DNA from: an uncultured Lactobacillus sp.
GTDB lineage: Bacteria > Bacillota > Bacilli > Lactobacillales > Lactobacillaceae
Assembly (NCBI RefSeq): GCF_947367125.1
Contig: NZ_CANBCQ010000014.1
Span: forward strand, 1-51,497
Reading direction: 5' to 3'
DNA length: 51,497 nucleotides
Translations under genes and position numbers: made by a program
Part shown: in pieces, positions 1 to 7,808 of the stretch
Layout of the letters: each line of letters begins with the position of its first letter
How positions within the stretch are numbered: the stretch's first letter is position 1
The notes under the pieces: generated by a model
What the model was told of the DNA's origin: nothing
The model's input: only the letters and a program-made list of their open reading frames with translations
Databases searched by the model: none

Positions 1-77
1 ACGATCAAAACTCACTTAAGAATTTTGATCGTCCTATTATTATGGTCTAGGAGCTAGTTTTTTCCCAGACACTTTTT
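1..77. repeat. Left terminal copy of a hairpin-bearing repeat
   Basis: Positions 1-32 form a hairpin whose 10-nt outer arms (ACGATCAAAA / TTTTGATCGT) pair perfectly. Positions 46-77 then carry a conserved block ending in CCCAGACACTTTTT. The same block occurs in inverted orientation at 51421-51460, followed there by a different hairpin. The block looks like the terminus of an insertion sequence or other dispersed element whose body lies outside the window. I do not recognise the element. Confidence 0.7.
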
Positions 78-85
78 CGTATGCT

Positions 86-617
86 TTATTTTTGCAATAA
101 AAAATCAATAATATTCTGATGAATAATTCCATTCCGACTCATGTCAAATTTATCCATTGAAAGGACATACTTGGGATAATTATCTGCAATGCCATCATAT
201 GCAACAAATTCGCGGTCTATTGTTGCTTGACTACCAAGAATATAAGTTACTTGATAATAACGCTTGTCACTGCCCTTTTGTGCAACAAAATCAATTTCTT
301 TCTTATCATTTAAACCAACAGAAACCTTAATTTCACCATAACGACCAGCAATTTCAGTAGCTAGTTCACCAGACAACAGTTGAGAATTTGACCCAGTTAA
401 ATAAGTATCGCAATCATAACTAGCACGTAAGGAATTTATCGTCTTCTCCCAAAAAGCTACCTTTTGAATCTCATCAAGAAAAAGATAAGCTTTGCCCTCA
501 ATTTGCTCGATTCGTTTTACAAGCTCTTGATTTAGCTTCCTATAATCTACCAACGTTTCATATTGCAAATTTTCAAAATTTATATAAATAAAATTGGCCG
601 CCGATTGTAAAATTAAC
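86..617 (-). pseudogene. Remnant of an AAA / DUF4143 ATP-binding protein
   Basis: The reading frame keeps a Walker-B-like YLFLDEIQKV, the LTGSNSQLLSG sensor region and LATEIAGRY of AAA_14-type ATPases. It then jumps directly to the C-terminal DUF4143 nuclease-like part (KKEIDFVAQK, YYQVTY, and a terminus ending DFLLQK). Members of this family are usually about 400 residues, so an internal segment of perhaps 170-200 residues is missing in frame. The N-terminal P-loop half is also absent: the coding sequence runs into the end of the IS30 element at 618, and the first residues of the open frame there are translated from IS DNA. Such proteins are commonly accessory genes of unclear role. I call it non-functional because the P-loop is gone. 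Confidence 0.75.
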
Positions 618-1354
618 TTGAACACTTTGTAGAAAATAAAAGTCCATTTGGACCTGTTTGATAGAATGTTAATAACCACAAAAACATCTATGGAGGTCAA
701 AATGGACTCACTACATTTTATCATGGACAAACGCAAAAAAGGAACTCATTTATCGCTCGAAGAATGGGTCATTATTCAAACTCGTTTAAAAGATCATTGC
801 TCTTTACGCTCCATTGCACGAGAAATTGGCCGCTCTCCTAGTACAATTCACTATGAGATTAAGCGAGGAACCGTTAAGCTGTATCACGGCAATATCAAAC
901 GTTATAAAGCCCAGCAAGGTCAAAGCGTTTATCAAAACCAGCGTCAGCACTGTGGTCGCAAATCTGACTTTCTCAAAAAGCACAAATTTATTGATTACGT
1001 TCAACGGCACTTCTTTGAAGATGACTGGTCACTTGATGTCTGCAGTAATCGCTGCACTGCTGTGGGTGAATTTGCAGATCTATCTCAGCTGGAAGATATT
1101 TCCAAAACCTTGGTTTATTATGCTCATCCATATACTTCTTGTGATAAAGGAACTGTAGAGAGACATAATGGGCTTATTCGCAGATTCATTCCTAAAGGCG
1201 ACTATATCCATAACTATTCTCTCCAACAAATCATTAACATTGAAACTTGGTGTAATTCCTTGCCAAGAAAGATATTGGCTTATCATACACCAGATGAAAT
1301 CTTTGAAAGAGAACTGGATCAAATCTATCAAACAGCTTAACCAAAAGTGTTCAA
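618..1354 (+). mobile_element. Internally deleted IS30-family insertion sequence
   Basis: The element is bounded by short inverted ends, TTGAACACTTT at 618-628 and AAAGTGTTCAA at 1344-1354, and encloses a single transposase frame. Its length of about 0.74 kb is well below the roughly 1.0-1.1 kb usual for the family. No target-site duplication is evident, and the DNA to the right of the element does not continue the ATPase gene broken at its left. This suggests a deletion next to the element after insertion. The element could only move if a related transposase acted in trans. Confidence 0.75.
702..1340 (+). pseudogene. IS30-family transposase with in-frame internal deletion
   Basis: The ATG at 702 is preceded by GGAGG at 692-696, so it is preferred over an upstream TTG. 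The N-terminal helix-turn-helix region is intact (residues about 10-55: LSLEEWVIIQTRL, LRSIAREIGRSPSTI). The C-terminal part of the DDE integrase core is also recognisable (YAHPYTSCDKGTVERHNG, IRRFIPKG, LAYHTPDEIFE). Between them, around CSNRCTAVGEFADLS, the sequence jumps from the early core to just before the last catalytic region, so the first acidic residues of the DDE triad are lost. It ends as 212 residues instead of roughly 320-350. It is very likely inactive, but could still bind its terminal repeats. Confidence 0.85.
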
Positions 1355-1382
1355 TTTATTATTGCAATTTGCGATTTACTTA

Positions 1383-1411
1383 TTGACTTTAAATGCAAAG
1401 GTTACTAAAAT
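1383..1411 (+). promoter_or_regulatory. Predicted sigma-A promoter for the peptide/CPBP pair
   Basis: TTGACT at 1383-1388 is followed after exactly 17 nt by TAAAAT at 1406-1411. It begins about 30 nt after the right end of the IS30 element and 59 nt before the start codon at 1442. Confidence 0.6.
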
Positions 1412-1441
1412 TATAAAAAAATAAGAAAGAGATGAAACATT

Positions 1442-1777
1442 ATGAAGTGCAAAAAAATCTTAGGTTTAGCTATTGTAGCAACATTAGGACTAGAACTACT
1501 AGCTACAGCTTCTGAAACTACTTTAGCAGATACTACATCAATTAATAGTCAACAATTCTCTGGTATTCAATATAATGTGATGACAGCAGTATCCTCCGTG
1601 CTTCCTACAGATCCTATTGTAGGTGCCCCAGGTTCACCCCAAACCAGTTTGACCATTTCTATTCACCGGGATACATTAGTAATGGTTCTCCTTCTCACCA
1701 TTTTCATCACTCTAAAAGAAAGCCAAGAAAGGGGCATAGACATTAAAAATGCCATCAAAAATGAAGATAATATTTAA
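1442..1777 (+). CDS. Small secreted peptide, probably frameshifted near its 3' end
   Basis: Residues 1-30 form a clear Sec signal peptide (MKCKKI, hydrophobic core GLAIVATLGLELLAT, then ETTLADTT). The following stretch to GAPGS is polar. After about position 1630 the annotated frame becomes oddly hydrophobic (VMVLLLTIFITL) and runs 29 nt into the next gene. The alternative frame there reads FTPNQFDHFYSPGY, then a His/Lys-rich tail ending KPRKGHRH, and stops at 1744-1746, 2 nt before the next start. That looks like the original ending, so a single-base deletion in the GGTTCACC region is likely. No family is recognised. The downstream CPBP protease could make the pair a bacteriocin/immunity or a peptide-processing unit, but that is inference. 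Confidence 0.55.
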   Translation: MKCKKILGLAIVATLGLELLATASETTLADTTSINSQQFSGIQYNVMTAVSSVLPTDPIVGAPGSPQTSLTISIHRDTLVMVLLLTIFITLKESQERGIDIKNAIKNEDNI

Positions 1778-2936
1778 TCTACAATTAATATTAAATATTA
1801 TCTTTTTTATTTATCTAATATTAGGAAAATCCTATACTACAATTAATTACATTATATTTACTATTGCTCTATTAATTTTAATTGCTTCGCTATTTAATCC
1901 TAAAATAAAAATAGTCAAATTAAGTTATAATTTCTTAGAAATTGCTACCTTGCCTTTTATTTTTAGATACTTAGCAATTAAGTTTATTCAATATTTGGGT
2001 TCGCTAAATATAATTTCATTGTCTTTAATAGGCTGCCTTAGTTGTCTTGTTAGCTTCTTTATCAATTTTCCTTTGGCAATGCTAAATTACAAAAAGATTG
2101 ATAATTGGTTCTTAAGATTAATTTCTGTTCAGGCTTTAATGATTAGTTATGAACTACTAGCTTTCCCATTAGTAGGAAACAACATAATTGATGCTTTATT
2201 GAGTTATAGGATAGTAGATATAATTTCATTCTTTATTTTAGCCATTTTGATATTAAAAGAATGGAAAATAAATTTCAAGTGGAATTTGACTATAGCTCAT
2301 ATGAATATAGCTCAAGCGTTGCTTGTACTACTTTTACTTATCTTTTCAATTTGGCTCATAGGCTTTAATCAGTTTGGCAACATGGGATCGACCTTAAGTG
2401 AGGCTTTTTTTAATTGGAAAGATATTATTCAAACTAGTTTAAATATTAATACTACTACAGTTTTAAAAGCAATTACTCCCAGCTTCATGGAAGAAATAGA
2501 GCGTTTTTTCAATATCTCAATACTGCTCTTGGCTACTTACAAGATGAAGTATAAAAGATGGATAGCAACGTTAGGCAGTGCATTTATTTTTAGTGTCGGA
2601 CATTGGCCTAATTTATTAAATCACATATCTCTTAATGATTTGAGCACGCAAATAATCACCACTTTTAGTATGGGCTGTCTATTCGCTGTTATTTATTTAT
2701 GTACTGGTAAATTATGGCTAATAATTGCAATTCACTTTTTAAATGACCTCATTGGTTTTTCCATTACTAATACTTCTGCTTACTCATTAAGAATGGGTAT
2801 ACTATCTAACTATTGTAACGGTATGCTTACAAATATACTGATTTTTGTTTTACCACTCCTAGCAAGTATTTTACTTCTTTCATTTAAGGAAACCAGGCAA
2901 TTGATTAATAATAATATACAAAAAGCAATTGATTAA
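1749..2936 (+). CDS. CPBP-family intramembrane protease (Abi-type)
   Basis: This is a very hydrophobic 395-residue protein with many predicted membrane spans. It carries the three CPBP/Abi motifs in order: a paired-glutamate motif FMEEIERF (about residue 246; here EExxR rather than EExxxR), FSVGH (FxxxH, about 281) and HFLND (HxxxD, about 329). Family members include CAAX-type proteases and bacteriocin self-immunity proteins, often coded beside peptide genes in lactic acid bacteria. It follows the secreted peptide gene and is probably co-transcribed with it. An internal ATG at 1761 is an alternative start. Substrate and role are unknown; immunity or peptide processing is suggested only by neighbourhood. 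Confidence 0.75.
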   Translation: MPSKMKIIFNLQLILNIIFFIYLILGKSYTTINYIIFTIALLILIASLFNPKIKIVKLSYNFLEIATLPFIFRYLAIKFIQYLGSLNIISLSLIGCLSCLVSFFINFPLAMLNYKKIDNWFLRLISVQALMISYELLAFPLVGNNIIDALLSYRIVDIISFFILAILILKEWKINFKWNLTIAHMNIAQALLVLLLLIFSIWLIGFNQFGNMGSTLSEAFFNWKDIIQTSLNINTTTVLKAITPSFMEEIERFFNISILLLATYKMKYKRWIATLGSAFIFSVGHWPNLLNHISLNDLSTQIITTFSMGCLFAVIYLCTGKLWLIIAIHFLNDLIGFSITNTSAYSLRMGILSNYCNGMLTNILIFVLPLLASILLLSFKETRQLINNNIQKAID

Positions 2937-2963
2937 GCTAATACTTTCATTCCCCAGGAAATA

Positions 2964-3689
2964 TTACCGCCCTACTTCCAAACAATAGGATTTTTCATGA
3001 CAATTAGGGCAACGCAGTCTTCTCATCTTTGGCGTATGTGCCGCAAACATGAACGTTCTAAACGATGGAACAAAAGTATGACCACAATGCGGACAGACAT
3101 ACGCTACCGCCTTGTAATAGCTTTGACTTAGCTTAAATGCACCAAATACAACAACGAGTAACATTATTCCAGCTGAAGCAATTACACCAATATCATTTCC
3201 CCGCTTGCCAAAATAGAAAGCTAAAATAATTCCTATAATCTCAATTGCATCTAACAATAAACCATAAGCCAGCATTCTTTTTCTGAGCTTCTTTAAAATA
3301 GTCTCATTAGTCATCATCTTCGTAAGGTCAGTTAATTCTAAATTACTTTGTTTGGTTAGTATTTTTTGCAAATCATGAAGTTGCTTTTGTTGCACCTGAA
3401 ACTTTTCTATTTCTTCATTATTACTCTGCAATTGCGCATTCACCAATAAAGCCAACGATTCTTGCGCATGGTCAGCCTGCAATAATGTTTTTATCTTAGC
3501 TAGAGAAAAGCCTAATTCTTTTAGATAAATAATTACCTGTAATTGCTGCACTTGATTCTCGTTATAAAAGCGATAACCATTTTCCGCCTTAATTGGTTTA
3601 AGTAATCCTTTTTGATCATAAAAACGTAATGTGCGCGTACTTACTTGCAACTTTTTAGCAACTTCACCGATTCCATTTTTTTCTGACAT
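2964..3689 (-). CDS. MerR-family regulator with membrane anchor and C-terminal zinc ribbon
   Basis: Residues 1-70 are a MerR winged-helix domain (IGEVAKKLQVSTRTLRFYDQ, then GLLKP and NGYRFY). Residues about 75-125 form a Gln/Lys-rich coiled coil typical of MerR dimers. Two hydrophobic segments follow (about 138-158, LLLDAIEIIGIILAFYFG, and 168-188, IASAGIMLLVVVFGAF). The last 45 residues carry paired cysteines, CPHCGH and CPNCHEKSYC, as in a zinc ribbon. The unusual combination suggests a regulator tethered to the membrane that senses something there. Ligand and target genes are not evident, apart from its own promoter. Confidence 0.8.
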   Translation of the reverse strand: MSEKNGIGEVAKKLQVSTRTLRFYDQKGLLKPIKAENGYRFYNENQVQQLQVIIYLKELGFSLAKIKTLLQADHAQESLALLVNAQLQSNNEEIEKFQVQQKQLHDLQKILTKQSNLELTDLTKMMTNETILKKLRKRMLAYGLLLDAIEIIGIILAFYFGKRGNDIGVIASAGIMLLVVVFGAFKLSQSYYKAVAYVCPHCGHTFVPSFRTFMFAAHTPKMRRLRCPNCHEKSYCLEVGR

Positions 3690-3714
3690 TACTTTTCACC
3701 TACTTTCTAATTTA

Positions 3715-3745
3715 AATATACGGGTTTACGCAAGGTAAAGGTCAA
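3715..3745 (-). promoter_or_regulatory. MerR-type promoter with 19-bp spacer (autoregulation)
   Basis: Read on the minus strand, TTGACC (3740-3745) and TATATT (3715-3720) are separated by 19 nt instead of 17. The spacer holds the dyad TTTACcttgcGTAAA. A stretched spacer with an internal dyad is the hallmark of promoters that MerR proteins untwist, so the regulator at 2964-3689 probably controls itself. Confidence 0.65.
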
Positions 3746-3804
3746 GATTTTTGATAAATAAAACGGATTCAGCACAAAATTCGAATAAATTTGTTAATTT
3801 TTTA

Positions 3805-3832
3805 TTGAAATAATTAACTATTTAGCTATAAT
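3805..3832 (+). promoter_or_regulatory. Predicted promoter of the first NCS2 permease
   Basis: TTGAAA at 3805-3810, a 16-nt spacer, then a consensus TATAAT at 3827-3832. The transcript leader would be only about 35 nt, so there is no room for a riboswitch. A GGAGG ribosome site lies at 3864-3868. Confidence 0.65.
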
Positions 3833-3873
3833 TTTAAGTGAATGTTCATATTATACGAGTTCTGGAGGACTAA

Positions 3874-5184
3874 ATGAATTCTATCAGCAAGTTTTTTCAT
3901 CTAAAAGAGAACAATACCTCTTTTAAAACAGAATTATTGGCTGGTCTCACTACTTTTGTAAGTATGTCATACATTCTGTTCGTTAACCCCAACGTCTTAG
4001 GTGCCAGCGGTATGGATAAAGGTGCTCTATTCACCGTTACTGCATTGTCGGCTGCCTTCACCTGTATCGTGATGGGGCTTATCGCTAACTACCCAATTGC
4101 TTCCGCACCAACTTTGGGCTTAAACGCCTTCTTTACCTACACTGTTTGTCTTGGTATGAAGGTTAAGTGGCAAACTGCTTTAGCAGCTGTTTTCGTTGCA
4201 TCAATTCTATTCATTTTGTTAACTGTCTTTAAGGTACGTGAAATGATCATTGATGCCATCCCTGCCGATATTAAATATGCTATTTCCGCAGGTATCGGCT
4301 TATTCATCGCCTTTATCGGTTTGCAAGGTGGTAAGTTGATTCAAAATAGTGATTCTACCTTAGTTACTATTGGTAGTCTCAACAACCCTACTGTTTGGAT
4401 CACTATCTTTGGCTTAATCATTACTATTTTCTTAATGATTGCCAGAGTTCCAGGTGCCATCTTCATCGGAATGATCGCCGCTGCTGTTTTTGGCATAGTG
4501 ATTGGTCAAATTCCCATGCCTAAAGGCGTTATCTCTTCAGTTCCAAGCATTGCTCCAACTTTTGGACAAGCAGTATTCCATATTGGCGATATTAATACCG
4601 TTCAAATGTGGATCGTTGTCTTTACATTCTTGCTAGTTACTTTCTTCGATACTACTGGAACTTTAATTGGTTTGGTTCAACAAGCAGGTCTGATGAAGGA
4701 CAACAAGATGCCACGTGCTGGTGAAGCTCTAGCAGCTGATTCCAGTGGTATGTTGGTCGGTTCTGTTCTTGGTACCTCACCTGTCGGTGCCTTTGTTGAA
4801 TCAAGTGCCGGGATCGCTGTTGGTGGGCGTACCGGTTTAACCGCCGTCTGGGTAGGAATTTTCTTCCTGATCTCCACTATCTTCAGTCCCATCTTGAGCG
4901 TCTTTACTACCCAAGTTACCGCTCCAGCCCTAATCATTGTTGGGGTATTGATGGCTGAAAACTTAGCCCATGTTCACTGGACTGATCTTGAAATTGCTAT
5001 TCCTTGTTTCCTCATTGCATTGGGGATGCCCCTTACTTATTCAATTTCAGATGGCCTTGGCTGGGGTTTGATTGTCTACCCTGTATCAATGATCGCAGCC
5101 AAGCGTTTAAAGGAAATAACGCCAATGATGTGGATCTTGTTCATTGTCTTTGTCGTTTACTTCGTTGTTTTAAATGTAAAATAA
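3874..5184 (+). CDS. NCS2-family purine (hypoxanthine/guanine/adenine) permease
   Basis: The 436-residue polytopic membrane protein belongs to the AzgA/PbuG branch of NCS2 (COG2252). Conserved features are LTTFVSMSYILFVNP near the N-terminus, APTLGLNAFFTYTV in the substrate region, KYAISAGIGLFIAFIGL, FFDTTGTLIG and SSAGIAVGGRTGLTA. It is expected to import purine bases by proton symport. A close paralogue lies at 6405-7709, separated by a HAD phosphatase on the opposite strand. The exact base transported cannot be told from sequence alone. The gene has its own promoter and terminator. Confidence 0.88.
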   Translation: MNSISKFFHLKENNTSFKTELLAGLTTFVSMSYILFVNPNVLGASGMDKGALFTVTALSAAFTCIVMGLIANYPIASAPTLGLNAFFTYTVCLGMKVKWQTALAAVFVASILFILLTVFKVREMIIDAIPADIKYAISAGIGLFIAFIGLQGGKLIQNSDSTLVTIGSLNNPTVWITIFGLIITIFLMIARVPGAIFIGMIAAAVFGIVIGQIPMPKGVISSVPSIAPTFGQAVFHIGDINTVQMWIVVFTFLLVTFFDTTGTLIGLVQQAGLMKDNKMPRAGEALAADSSGMLVGSVLGTSPVGAFVESSAGIAVGGRTGLTAVWVGIFFLISTIFSPILSVFTTQVTAPALIIVGVLMAENLAHVHWTDLEIAIPCFLIALGMPLTYSISDGLGWGLIVYPVSMIAAKRLKEITPMMWILFIVFVVYFVVLNVK

Positions 5185-5236
5185 TTCTATCTTATAAACC
5201 CTATCTTACTTTTACATTAATAGATACCCCCCATCT

Positions 5237-5266
5237 AACCAAGTAGCATAGTCTACTTGGTTTTTT
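5237..5266 (+). terminator. Intrinsic terminator after the first NCS2 gene
   Basis: A 10-bp perfect stem (AACCAAGTAG / CTACTTGGTT) with a 6-nt loop is followed by six T. Confidence 0.9.
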
Positions 5267-5322
5267 CATTATGATGAAAATAGTGATTACTAAAAAAAGG
5301 ACCGGCATTAATCAATCCTTCT

Positions 5323-6096
5323 TTAGATTAAATTGTGTTCCTTGCAATAAGTATAAATGCCATCCTCTTGCACACTGCCGCAAATATCATCAGCGATTTT
5401 CTTCACATTGTCCGTAGCGTTACCCATCGCAATGCCGCAGCCAACCGTTTTTAGCATTTCAATATCATTACCGCCATCACCAAAGGCGATTGCCTTGCTA
5501 GCAGGAATTTGGTAATAATCTAGCATTCTTTTAATCGCTACACCTTTACTGCCACTTGCTGGAATAATATCTACCGCCCTGTCCCACCAAGCAGTAATCT
5601 TAGCGTCATCAACATTTTGCATAAGTGCATCATAATCGCTCTTACGACAGCTGACCATCATTTGATAAACAGTTTGCTTCTCCACGATCTGATCAAAGTC
5701 TTCAGCAATAGCTGGAATGGTACCACCAAAAGCAAAGTATTCCTTTAGGTCTTCATCCATTCCATTAGCAGCTATCCGATCTTTGGTGGCAACAGCTACT
5801 GGCCGATTAATTTTCTTAGCATTTTTAACAACTAATTCCATATCCTGCTTTTTTAATGGGGTGTTCAAAATCGTTTCTTTTTCATTGAAACAATATGAGC
5901 CGTTGAAAGTTATCAATGCATCAAATTTTACATCTAACTTGGATATTTGCTTGGGTGAGCGACCAGATGAAATACAAATCATTGTGCCATTCTCTTTCAG
6001 TCTCTTTAGCGTTTCGATAATTTTAGAAGAAATTGGCTTACCTTTTTCAACTAAAGTTCCATCTACATCAAAAAAAGCTATTTTTATTTTATTCAT
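5323..6096 (-). CDS. Cof-type HAD-superfamily phosphatase
   Basis: A 257-residue soluble protein of the Cof/YbiV (HAD-IIB) type. Motif I is FFDVDGTLVE (nucleophile Asp about residue 9), motif II ISSGRSPKQ, and motif IV GDGGNDIEML followed by GIAMGNATDNVK. Family members hydrolyse small phosphorylated metabolites such as sugar phosphates or nucleotides, and specificity cannot be read from the sequence. It sits alone on the minus strand between two purine permeases, so a role with purine nucleotides is possible but unproven. Confidence 0.87.
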   Translation of the reverse strand: MNKIKIAFFDVDGTLVEKGKPISSKIIETLKRLKENGTMICISSGRSPKQISKLDVKFDALITFNGSYCFNEKETILNTPLKKQDMELVVKNAKKINRPVAVATKDRIAANGMDEDLKEYFAFGGTIPAIAEDFDQIVEKQTVYQMMVSCRKSDYDALMQNVDDAKITAWWDRAVDIIPASGSKGVAIKRMLDYYQIPASKAIAFGDGGNDIEMLKTVGCGIAMGNATDNVKKIADDICGSVQEDGIYTYCKEHNLI

Positions 6097-6148
6097 CAGT
6101 TTTTCCTCTTATATAACTTTCTACCTACAACTATTATAATTCAGTTTC

Positions 6149-6166
6149 ACATTTCCTAGGAAATGT
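6149..6166. other. 18-bp perfect palindrome between HAD gene and permease
   Basis: ACATTTCCTAGGAAATGT is its own reverse complement. It lies upstream of the HAD gene (start 6096, minus) and upstream of the permease promoter at 6188. Related ATTyCCyAGGAAAT sequences occur in other gaps (2949, 23738, 24613). It could be an operator or a small dispersed repeat. Confidence 0.5.
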
Positions 6167-6187
6167 ATCTCTTTTACCTTCACCTCA

Positions 6188-6216
6188 TTGCGTTAAAAAT
6201 CAAACTCTGCTAGAAT
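6188..6216 (+). promoter_or_regulatory. Predicted promoter of the riboswitch transcript
   Basis: TTGCGT at 6188-6193, 17 nt, TAGAAT at 6211-6216. It starts transcription a few nt before the purine aptamer. Confidence 0.6.
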
Positions 6217-6227
6217 ACGACTAAAGT

Positions 6228-6298
6228 TATATCTATATATCGTCGAAATAAGGTCGACAGTTTCTACCCTGAACCAGAAATTCAGGACTATAGGTAAT
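6228..6298 (+). ncRNA. Purine (guanine-type) riboswitch aptamer
   Basis: The conserved core is present: TATATC at J1/2, a P2 stem GTCGA/TCGAC around an AAATAAGG loop, the J2/3 hallmark AGTTTCTACC (6259-6268), and a P3 stem CTGAA/TTCAG. J3/1 then reads GACTAT (6286-6291). The C in GACTAT is the base-discriminating position, and C indicates guanine or hypoxanthine rather than adenine. P1 is short and imperfect as drawn. A terminator follows 20 nt later and a purine permease is the regulated gene. Confidence 0.88.
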
Positions 6299-6317
6299 TG
6301 AGGTCATAAATTTGTAA

Positions 6318-6361
6318 GGCAGCTTTTACCATACTATAGTTGTGGTAGGAGTTGTCTTTTT
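6318..6361 (+). terminator. Riboswitch-controlled terminator
   Basis: A 15-bp stem (GGCAGCTTTTACCAT pairing with GTGGTAGGAGTTGTC, including G-U pairs) with a 9-nt loop is followed by TTTTT. It lies between the aptamer and the permease start. It fits an OFF switch in which guanine binding lets the terminator form. Confidence 0.85.
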
Positions 6362-6404
6362 GTTTTCTCAAAACATTATTTCTACATGAGGAGGAAAAAA
6401 GAGT

Positions 6405-7709
6405 TTGTTGAATAAAGTCTTTCATTTACAGGATGCTCATACCACTGTGAAGCGCGAGTTAATCGCTGCATTAACCACGTTTGTCAGTCTCTCCTACATC
6501 CTATTTGTTAACCCGAATATTTTAAACGCAGCTGGCATCCCTAAAGGTGCTGCCTTTACCGTAACTGCTCTAGCTACGGCAATTGGTTGTTTCTTGATGG
6601 GATTCATCGCTAACTATCCCATTGCCCTAGCACCAACCTTAGGTAGTGGTGCCTTTTTCGCTTATAACGTATGTGTCGGAATGCATATTTCTTGGGAAAC
6701 CGCTCTGGCTGCAGTATTAGTTGCTTCTATTTTATTCATCTTAATTACTGTATTTAAGCTACGTGAATTAGTAGTCAACGCGATTCCTCAAGACATGAAA
6801 TATGCAATTTCTGCCGGAATTGGTTTGTTCATTGCGTTTATCGGGTTAAAAAATGGGCAATTGATCGTCAACAGTGATTCAACCTTAGTTACCTTAGGTA
6901 AATTCAGCAATCCTGCAGTTTGGATTACTTTGTTTGGCTTAATTTTAACTGTTGTTTTAATGGCGATGAATGTCCCTGGCTCTATCTTTATTGGGATGAT
7001 CGTTACTGCTATCTTTGGTATGCTGATTGGACAAATTCCATTGCCTCATGGCATCATTTCTGGTGCGCCAAGTATTGCACCAACTTTTGGCCAAGCTGTT
7101 TTCCACATTAAAGACATCAACACTGCTCAACTTTGGATGGTTGTTTTAACCTTCCTCTTGGTTACTTTCTTCGATACTGCTGGTACTTTAATCGGAATGA
7201 CAGAACAAGCCGGCATGGTTGATAAAGATGGTAAAATTCCGCGGATTGGTCGTGCCTTTTTGGCCGATTCTACCGCGATGGTTGAAGGTGCAGTCTTTGG
7301 TACTGCTCCACTCGGTACTTCTGTTGAGTCAAGTGCTGGGATTGCCATGGGCGGTCGGACTGGTTTAACTGCAATTTTTGTGGGGATTTTCTTCATTATC
7401 AGTATGATTTTCAGTCCACTTTTGCAAGTTATCCCAACTACCGTTACTGCTCCTACTTTGATTATTGTTGGTGTTTTGATGGCCAGCAACTTGAAGAAAA
7501 TCGATTGGGAGAAGTTTGAAATTGCTTTTCCAGCCTTTCTTACTGTAGTAGGAATGCCATTGACTTACTCAATTTCAGACGGCTTAGCATTAGGCTTGAT
7601 CGCTTACCCAATTACGATGATTGCTTCTAAGCGCTACAAAGAAGTAACGCCAATGATGTACATCTTATTTGTGGTATTTGTTATATTCTTCTTGGTAACG
7701 AATTTATAA
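6405..7709 (+). CDS. NCS2-family purine permease under guanine riboswitch
   Basis: This 434-residue paralogue of the permease at 3874 has the same landmarks: LTTFVSLSYILFVNP, KYAISAGIGLFIAFIGL, FFDTAGTLIG and SSAGIAMGGRTGLTA. A notable difference is GSGAFFAYNV where the first copy and the family have GLNAFF, so substrate preference may differ. The start is a TTG (6405 or 6408) behind GAGGAGG at 6388-6394. The guanine-type riboswitch upstream implies that it imports a purine base when guanine is scarce. It has its own terminator. Confidence 0.88.
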   Translation: MLNKVFHLQDAHTTVKRELIAALTTFVSLSYILFVNPNILNAAGIPKGAAFTVTALATAIGCFLMGFIANYPIALAPTLGSGAFFAYNVCVGMHISWETALAAVLVASILFILITVFKLRELVVNAIPQDMKYAISAGIGLFIAFIGLKNGQLIVNSDSTLVTLGKFSNPAVWITLFGLILTVVLMAMNVPGSIFIGMIVTAIFGMLIGQIPLPHGIISGAPSIAPTFGQAVFHIKDINTAQLWMVVLTFLLVTFFDTAGTLIGMTEQAGMVDKDGKIPRIGRAFLADSTAMVEGAVFGTAPLGTSVESSAGIAMGGRTGLTAIFVGIFFIISMIFSPLLQVIPTTVTAPTLIIVGVLMASNLKKIDWEKFEIAFPAFLTVVGMPLTYSISDGLALGLIAYPITMIASKRYKEVTPMMYILFVVFVIFFLVTNL

Positions 7710-7716
7710 AGAATAA

Positions 7717-7754
7717 AATGTCGGCTAACATTTATTGCTTAGCCGACATTTTTC
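7717..7754 (+). terminator. Intrinsic terminator after the second NCS2 gene
   Basis: A 12-bp perfect stem, AATGTCGGCTAA / TTAGCCGACATT, followed by a T run. Confidence 0.92.
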
Positions 7755-7773
7755 GTTATCATGACCATATCAA

Positions 7774-7787
7774 GTTTCACATGAAAC
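7774..7787. other. parS-like inverted repeat
   Basis: GTTTCACATGAAAC differs by one central base from GTTTCACGTGAAAC, the core of the ParB-binding parS site of Firmicutes. An identical copy lies at 22167-22180. It is only a near match, so the assignment is tentative. Confidence 0.35.
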
Positions 7788-7808
7788 GATATTATTGGAG
7801 TGAGTAAA

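Noticed and set aside
804..1331. Several overlapping frames in the IS30 element
   Set aside because: All are alternate-frame readings of the transposase remnant.
7127..7489. 120-codon open frame antisense to the second purine permease
   Set aside because: A similar antisense frame occurs in the paralogue (4677-4937). Both follow from codon bias in the permease, not from a gene.
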